A stretch of DNA of 26,817 nucleotides from Pelargonium nanum (Eukaryota > Streptophyta > Magnoliopsida > Geraniales > Geraniaceae). The DNA lies in the NCBI GenBank assembly GCA_036897485.1, contig JAYMTF010001055.1:1-26817 (forward strand). Direction: 5' to 3'. The position numbers and the translations under genes are program-made. The notes under the pieces are model-generated. The model worked only from the letters and a program-made list of their open reading frames with translations. It did not search any database and was not told the DNA's origin. Positions within the stretch are counted from its first letter, which is position 1; each line of letters begins with the position of its first letter. This document shows positions 20,327 to 26,817 of this stretch, piece by piece.

Positions 20327-23300
20327 TACTTCGTGTTTGTTGTACTCCTTTAGAACAGGAAGTAGCAAGTCATCGGCCTTCTGGCTACCCCATCCAAACT
20401 TTTCCCAGCACAATCTGTTTGCAGAAAATGGATATTAAGTCAAGCAATTTGCTTTACTATTAAAATATCAGCGGTTTTCTGATTAAAATTCAGCATTGCT
20501 AATGGTTAGGATATACTCCCATAAGATCAGTTTCCAATACTAAATTTGAAATTCATAAAAAATTAATCGATCATCACTCAAGCTCATTTCTGAAGTCTAC
20601 AGCTGATGTAACTAGGCATACGAGTCAGTAGACCACTAGCCAAGAACCCTTCCAGCCTCAGAATAATTGTCTTCAATTTTGTGCATCTGTGTGAATGGTC
20701 TTCGTTGTACACAACCAAATAGTTAAAGATTAATTCACCAAGTATTATTCTTCTGTTACTGAGCATTGAGAAATGTAAAGGAGAAAAATAAATGTTTGCA
20801 ATCATCTGTGCATCTGAAAGTGGTTGCTGTTCAACTTTTTGTACTTCTGAATTTTGTAAAATAAACGATCTTGTTGAGGATTGAACTAACACAGTAATAT
20901 CATGAAAACTAAGAACCAAAAAGCAGATAGTAACTCACTTGCGAAGAATAGAGAGATCTGGCTTTCCCCATGAGAAAGGCTCTGTAGATTTGTCTACTTG
21001 TGGAGAAGCATATGCAGAAATAACTGCTTCACTTGGAAAAGATGACGGAATATACCAGTTCTTGCTCACGTTTCTCTAGTATAAATAGAACAGTCACGTT
21101 TTAGACGTGAAATGCAACCCTTTCAACCAAATTCAGATGCTAAAAGAAAAGGAAAACAAAACAAACTAAAGCTGTAAATTCAGGAACTACATGCTTATTC
21201 ATGAATATCCGCTTTTCTTCTTCAATATCGTCAGGCGGTTGCCCAAGCTCACAAGCACCAGAAACATCTTGATTTACACCCTTCTCACTGACTTTTGGCC
21301 CTCTTTTCCTTAAACCTGAACCTGTTTGTGTATCAAATTTCCCTAAGATGGTTGGGTCAGGTGATTCAACCCACTCCCGAAATTTATGAAGGCCATCTTC
21401 CTCAGGATATGCATTGAGAACCTCAATAGCATTAACAATGCCAATCCCACTGCATGAAAAATAAAAACAAACCTATAGCTACATACCAAATTACAGTCTA
21501 CAAGGATGAAAACTTCTACATGTGCGAGATATATTAACCAAAAATATGAAATGGGAACGTATAGCATCAATATGAATAGCCAGAACTCCAACTATATACC
21601 TGATACCTTCAGTATAATCACTTCCAAGAAGCAGTGCCATACGCATCAACTTTTCCCTGGTTAGGCCAAGCTCTTTCTCAATGTCCTAACAAGCAATATG
21701 TGAGGAAAATAAGATAATCGACTTGCAAGTGGCCAAAGAATATGCTTCCAAAAAGTGCTAAAATTTACGTCCAAACTTGAGTCAAGCTTTCACAGTTGAG
21801 CTCTAATACAGCCTCCTACAAAAGACTAGAAAATATGGAAGGAGAAAAAGAGCAAAAGTTCACAAAAAGTTTGCATGTGTGTGCACATATCTTAGCATGG
21901 CACAAAAGAGGGTGCATATGGTTCGGACAAGAGGGTGAATTAGTTTTCTTGGCCCAACCTTCATGAAGTAAGTCTCCACATATTTGCGATCATCAAATAT
22001 ATTTTTGTAAACACTTCGCGCCCCAAACAAGAACACGTCAGAGTCATCGGTCACAACTCCATCAACAAGGTTTGCAAGTTCCATGTATGCACATTGAGCT
22101 TCTGCTTCCATTGGTGCAATTATATATGGTAAGCCAAACATTTGCAGCAGTTCCTATAATTTCAGGAAAGAAAAAATAAGTGATATCTCCAACAGATACA
22201 GATGCACATATCTGCCCTCTGCTTTTCGTTACAGAAAATTATATACTAACGGTGATAACTAACAAAGCACAATTTTTTACTCAAATAAATCTTAAACATC
22301 CATTATCATTCACCAATTACAGGATTAAAATAACATATTGTCACTGAGTTAGCAACACTAGGTAAAAAAGCATGGAACCACAGATAGTGGTGGAGCAAGC
22401 TTAGAAATATATTAGATATAAGCATAACATTATTCAAAAATGTGATAAGTGACAAATTTGGTGCACACCTGGCATTCTGTAAACATCTCACTGCTTACAG
22501 ATTCTGCATTACGTTCGAGCCTCCTCTGCTCATCTCCTAGACTTATACGCTCCTGAGCAAGAACTAGCATTTCCTCCTCTAAAGTAGCTTCTGTGACTTC
22601 AAACTGCACCTTCGCATCATCCTTCATTGAAAATTTGTCTTCGTTGGGCTCTGCTTTGTTGAAATATTTTTCATTTGTTTCTCCAGATAAAGATTGCCCA
22701 ACATCAGTGTCATTCATTGACACTTGTGTTGATGAATCCAATAACGGTGAAGTAGGGTTAGCCAACTTACTATGATGTGATGGTTCAACCCCTACATCAG
22801 TGCTTTTAATATCAACTTGAGTAAAATTAGGCACACCACCAAACACAGCATCGGGAATATGAGGGTCATCCCTCAAACACCTGTTAGATAAGGAAGATAA
22901 CCCACTATCTTCATTAACAGTATCCAAAAGTTTCTCCAAAGTTGGATGGATCTCATTTGTCTCCATAGGATTAGCAGATTCTGAAAATGGCCTTTCTATG
23001 ACCAAATTTCCGCTTCTATTTGTATCTTGTATTGTTTCAGACGGAGAACCGGTTTTCCTACATTGCTGAATTATCAGCGTCTCCATCTTGGCTGCATCAT
23101 GTGCTAGGGAAGAGTTTGACTGTCTCTCTGGGGAATCAATGGATACTGACACATTTAATTCACCTACACCACCATCGGAATTTTCAGGTTCATCCACACG
23201 ATCACATAGCGATCCAGTTTGTTTAATAATATTCCCCCCAAACGTACATGACTGGACCAGATTGTTTATATGAGGATATCCAACACCTTCATTAACCTCC

Positions 23301-26300
23301 TTTTCAGAATCTTCAAGGTTCTCAGATTCCAATAAAACATCTTTAGGTTTCTTATGCTTTAAATCATCAACACTTCTCCTAATTGCCTCTTGGAGAGCTG
23401 CGTCTTCTTCCAAAGAACCTCTAGAAACCGGCTTTCCTGATTCCTGGAAGCATGGTGAAGCAATTTTAGGAATATCACAAACATCTTCCTCCCAGTCCAC
23501 TTCACTATCATCACTGACATTGCCTTCCCTGCGAAATGGCTTAGCTTCTGCTTTAGCATCACAAGTAAAGCTATTACTTTCCCATCCAACATGTCCTTCC
23601 TCCCAATCACAGTCTGAAGCAGACTCCGTAGATTGTTTCGCTGGTGACATATTTTCAGCAGATGAGATTGACACCAGATCTCCAGCTACTAAACGAGAAA
23701 ACATCTCATCGTCACCGTCAAAACACTTGGTCATGTCATCATCTTTAAAGCATATCTCTATAGCAGTTTCACCTTTGAACATGGACTGTTCATTTCTCCG
23801 GTTCAAACTAACAGATTCACCATTGCCCGCATTTGAAGTTTCTAAGAGCTTGTGTTCACTAGGCAAACTTTTTGGGATGTCATTTTCGTTGCTATCAGGC
23901 ACTGACTCAGGATTCATGATCTTGATTGCATTTCTCTCATGCTCAACCTCCTTCATCAAATCTAAGTTTCTTTGTAAATCCCTGGTCATGCGAATTCCCA
24001 TAGCTCTCACTCTACTGACTCGAAGGTGACCCCTGTCATCCAGATATGTCTCAACATTGTCAAAGTTTCTTCTAGAATTATCAGGAGGAGACCCTGTCAC
24101 CGTTTTACTGGTAGAAGCCCCGTTTTGCTCGAAATTTGTAGATGGATGCTCCCTTGGTGCCTGTTGTTGCTCATCTCCAGTTTTCTCCACTCCAACTGGT
24201 GCAGCTACTCCGCCAAAATTATCTTGGGTAGAACCTTTCGGAGTATCAGACTTACTGGTAGAAGCAACATTATTCAGGACATTTGTAGAATGATGCTCCA
24301 TTGCCATCTGTTGCTTACCTAGCCCTTTCTCGACTCCAACCGATGCAAGAACTCTGACAAATTTAATCATGTAATATAATAAAACAATGGAAGTCTTTAC
24401 TCTATTCAAATGCAAAATAAGGGAGAGAAATGAAGAAAAGAACATGTTCATTGTTCATCAACTGATTTAGAGATTACTTGGGAATTGGGATGTAGAAAAA
24501 GATCGCTTGTCATAACATGAAAAATATAATTACTCACTGTTTATCCCCAGTAAATGATGATGAGAAGATAAATTCTCTGTTGGCTTCCGAAGCTATACGT
24601 GAAGTCTGGACGCCGCCTACCCCCCTCCCAGCGGCAGATTTCTGTACTTCATCTATCTCCCGGCGGAAAGCAACAGTTTTAAGGTAAGCCTCTATCTGCA
24701 GTTCAGAGAACTTTGCCGGGGCCTAAATATAAATGAAAAGAATACCTTAACCGTAAGTCACTATTAGCCAATGGATACAATAAAATTTAATTACACTTGT
24801 ATAAATCTTTCAATAAAAAGATAAAGAAAATATATTATCAGTGATATATAAGCTTCTTACTGCCAATATAGCAATTACAAGGATAGAATCATGTAAAATA
24901 ACATTAAAAGATTTATCGATTCTAAATATTTAATAGCTAACAAAATGCACAATAACCCCCACTAAGAACTTCATAATTCAAGATTAACAGTCACATCACT
25001 CACATGAACTAAACATTGTTTGCTTGAAAGTTACGATTAGTGTACTGTCCCAGAAATTATCACCATTATTAGTCATAGCATACACCAACCTATGTTCCAA
25101 GTGCATTTTGTGAAAATATCAGATAATCTGTTGGAAAACTAACCTTCTTCACTTTTTGATACTTTTGTCTGTTTTCTGCCATCAACCTCTCCCTCATCTA
25201 CAAGAAGAGTCGAAAACAAAAAATTAACAACAAAAAGAAGTAAGGGAATGCTTAATAAAACTTAGCAGAAGAAAACTGAAAGTGCATATAGCAAGGAACT
25301 TACCTGGCCAAGAAGATCAAGCTGCATTGATGGCGGTAAAGCAGCTAAAACAGCTGGATCAACCTTCCCATGCATTGCTGGCTACAGCATATAGCAAATG
25401 CAACAAACCACAATCTAATAAGAATCAGAAAAAATCTTATCTCTTCCATTCTATCATATACTATGAATTGCAAAAATAATTCAAGTATGGCTGAATACAA
25501 ACTTATAAAAGATTTGAAGTTTTCCTATTCAGTCAGATTTAGTGATTTAATTTTTAGCTATAAAGGGAAAATAATATTATAAATATACACACGAGGAGCT
25601 CGTAAGTTTATTCATCTCATCTTCGTGGAAATAATAAATTTTAAATATAGTTCAACTGTTAATGCAGCCAATATAATTATATAGGTACCATTAAGCACTA
25701 AGCACAACATTAAAAGATAATAATAACTCTTCACATATAGATGGTACACACATACAAGTATCATCTCTTCATCTTCATCAATATAGTCCTCAGGATAAAC
25801 TGAAGCTGCAGATTTCGAGGCATTTCTAGTTAAACCAAGATCTTCTTCCGCTGCAATGGATGCTGCCAACCTAATTCAACTGATCAGAACAACAAAAGAA
25901 TGAAAGAAAAACATATTCCACTGTACCATAAAAACTGTTGCCGAATATGCAGCTTACATTTCATCTAGCTTTTCCTGATTGTAAATCCTTGATACTACAT
26001 CATCTTTTTGTGAATTATCACTCCCCAGAATGTCAGCATGATCCAACATAATCTTCTTACCCTTATCATCAGTGCGGTTCTCACGATCCTTTGCTGGTTC
26101 TTTCATCTCCACATCTCCAAGCTATTAAAATGAAAATACATAATAGAAGAAGAAAAACATACAAAATAATATGTGAAAATAATGAACTTCAAAACAACCA
26201 CTAAAACATACAATGAATAACAATAACACTTCATTTCACTTTGATTATACTAAACTTGCACGAAAAGGATATGAGGATCACAAGATTGGTAGAGTTATAT

Positions 26301-26474
26301 GCAGTAAATTCCACATCATTTGAGAGACAGAAACTTCATAAAATAATGTGTGAATTTGAGTGCTAGATAAATAATTGTATTACAGCAGACGCTCACCTGA
26401 GCACGAAGAACATGTTGCATTGATTGAGGTAAAGCAGCTAGTACAGTATGATCAACTTTTCCATGCAATGCTGG
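18349..26474 (-). CDS. UVH3: XPG/ERCC5/Rad2-type DNA repair endonuclease (UVH3 orthologue), 5' end outside window
   Basis: Fourteen exons: 26474-26397, 26121-25958, 25870-25756, 25381-25304, 25197-25144, 24722-24538, 24353-22469, 22153-21959, 21685-21600, 21449-21191, 21075-20939, 20414-20330, 20092-19577, 19023-18349 (4512 bases with TGA; 1503 residues seen). XPG nucleases cut 3' of bulky lesions in nucleotide excision repair and bind TFIIH. Visible parts (residues counted within the window): [20 protein letters not shown] and [17 protein letters not shown]; a long acidic spacer with CDWEEGH and VDWEEDV; a UIM-like [12 protein letters not shown] near 540; the XPG-I core with PMEAEAQ (E869, E871) and TDDSD (D889, D890, D892); [14 protein letters not shown]; a PIP box QLRLEAFY; basic/GR-rich nuclear signals; C-terminal SLRRKRRKG. 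All catalytic acids are present. The XPG-N domain is beyond the right edge. Confidence 0.95.
18704..18827 (-). repeat. 72-base coding repeat in the last XPG exon (GGGFCMDE motif twice)
   Basis: Protein order: [19 protein letters not shown], then [19 protein letters not shown], offset by 24 residues (72 bases). The same plus-strand landmark, TCCAT(G/A)CAAAA, starts at 18701 and 18773. The copies differ at several bases, so this is not a recent slip. It lies in the disordered acidic C-terminal tail, downstream of the catalytic core and PIP box. Confidence 0.85.
19024..19576 (-). other. Last XPG intron (553 bases)
   Basis: Bounded by donor AGG|GTAAGC at 19576 and acceptor TTTGCAG at 19024. It is AT-rich. 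Near 19386-19440 a T-run followed by ATCGGCGAATATAATATAAA looks like the tail of a non-LTR element in plants, but it is too short to assign. No coding content. Confidence 0.5.
20277..20326. repeat. Compound microsatellite (GT)16(GA)9 abutting an XPG splice donor
   Basis: (GT)16 at 20277-20308 runs straight into (GA)9 at 20309-20326. The gene reads the other strand: exon 20414-20330 ends CACGAA, and the intron begins GTA at 20329-20327, followed at once by (TC)9(AC)16. The microsatellite therefore starts at intron base 4. The exon is secure because it encodes the conserved [20 protein letters not shown] block. Confidence 0.95.
20415..20938 (-). other. XPG intron (524 bases) with an incidental open frame
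   Basis: Donor AA|GTGAG at 20938 and acceptor AAACAG at 20415; the split codon AA|A encodes Lys in ILRKLCWEKF. A 111-codon minus-strand frame (20584-20919) lies inside the intron and has no family resemblance. Confidence 0.7.
24723..25143 (-). other. XPG intron (421 bases)
   Basis: Donor AAG|GTTAG after the KVKK codons and acceptor ATTTAG before [13 protein letters not shown]. The interior is very AT-rich and I see no element in it. Confidence 0.7.
25304..25381 (-). repeat. Duplicated XPG exon, downstream copy
   Basis: This 78-base exon (26 codons, phase 0 at both ends) encodes [20 protein letters not shown] plus LDLLGQ. It matches the exon at 26397-26474 at 62 of 78 bases by my count. This copy precedes [18 protein letters not shown] as in the family at large, so it is the ancestral-position copy. 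The [10 protein letters not shown] core resembles the FSSLPPEVKHEIL segment of human XPG. Confidence 0.85.
26397..26474 (-). repeat. Duplicated XPG exon, upstream copy
   Basis: 78 bases, 26 codons, flanked by acceptor TTTTGCAG and donor CAG|GTGAGC, phase 0 on both sides. It encodes [20 protein letters not shown] plus HVLRAQ. The match to 25304-25381 is about 79 percent in bases, and the reading frame is the same. It is separated from the other copy by two exons (LGDVEMKEP... and [10 protein letters not shown]...), so the duplication is not a simple adjacent one, or those exons were caught up in a larger duplication. Confidence 0.85.
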
Positions 26475-26817
26475 CTGCAAAATGAATCAAATATGATCAA
26501 CAAGAATATGTGTAAGAAAAGGAAAGTTGGTTGATCTAATTCAAATATGAATTGAATACGCAAGGCACAAACCACCAATCTCAGAATTGTCAAAAATAAA
26601 TTGGAATATCCTAGTTTTACTTCCCTTCATATCAGAGGTGCACATAGTGATAGCCTGTTAATCAATCATTAAGGGCTTTTCAACACCTAGCCAACAAAGA
26701 AAAAACAAAGAGATAAACTAATAAGTTTCTCCCCTCCCTCCCTATAATGATATTTTATCATTTATTCAAGTCATTTTTTTTTTTTTTTTTTTTTTATAGG
26801 GAAAGGCCTAAGGAACC
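26475..26817 (-). other. XPG intron running off the right edge
   Basis: No further exon is recognisable up to the end of the window. A 22-base T run at 26774-26795 is followed by ATAGGGAAAGGCCTAAGGAACC, which resembles the A-tailed 3' end of a plant LINE or SINE in antisense. The element, if any, continues outside the window. Confidence 0.45.

Noticed and set aside
20584-20919. Minus-strand 111-codon open frame
   Set aside because: It sits inside an XPG intron with confirmed splice borders at 20415 and 20938, and its protein resembles nothing known to me.
23520-24029. Plus-strand 169-codon open frame
   Set aside because: It lies entirely opposite the large XPG exon 22469-24353 and has no family resemblance.

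Overview
This is nuclear DNA of a eudicot plant. It is AT-rich, its genes have many short introns with plant-type GT..AG borders, and both gene families are plant-specific in form. I cannot fix the genus. Every gene I can support lies on the minus strand, so transcription runs from high to low coordinates.

Layout. (1) Positions 1-17604 hold a tandem array of WAT1-related / nodulin MtN21 / UMAMIT transporters of the EamA (drug/metabolite transporter) superfamily. From left to right: a first-exon fragment cut by the window edge (1-145), intact gene A (1650-3306), intact gene B (5108-6747), intact gene C (8228-9785), a truncated relic D (11281-11718), a last-exon relic D' (about 12490-12660), near-complete pseudogene E (13215-14963), and intact gene F (15358-17604), which belongs to a different UMAMIT subfamily. 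(2) Positions 18349-26817 hold the 3' fourteen exons of an XPG/ERCC5/Rad2-type repair endonuclease (plant UVH3). Its 5' end, with the XPG-N domain, lies beyond the right edge.

I rebuilt the introns of A, B, C and F by hand. The coding totals are 1083, 1071, 1086 and 1086 bases. All are multiples of three with no internal stop, giving proteins of 360, 356, 361 and 361 residues. The XPG part in the window is 4512 bases including the stop (1503 residues).

The main structural result is that most of the DNA between the array genes is not empty. It is built from decayed copies of the last two exons (6 and 7) and adjoining introns of an F-type gene. The ancestral duplication unit was therefore probably an A-type gene plus the 3' half of an F-type neighbour, with only the rightmost F-type gene still whole. 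Other notable points are a precise loss of the last intron in gene C, a duplicated 78-base symmetric exon and a 72-base repeat in the XPG gene, and a segment upstream of gene A that resembles nothing else in the array and ends in a consensus splice donor. The XPG-next-to-UMAMIT arrangement recalls Arabidopsis, where UVH3 (At3g28030) lies beside a UMAMIT array. I saw no CRISPR, tRNA, rRNA or new multigene system. The window is a plant transporter array beside a repair gene.
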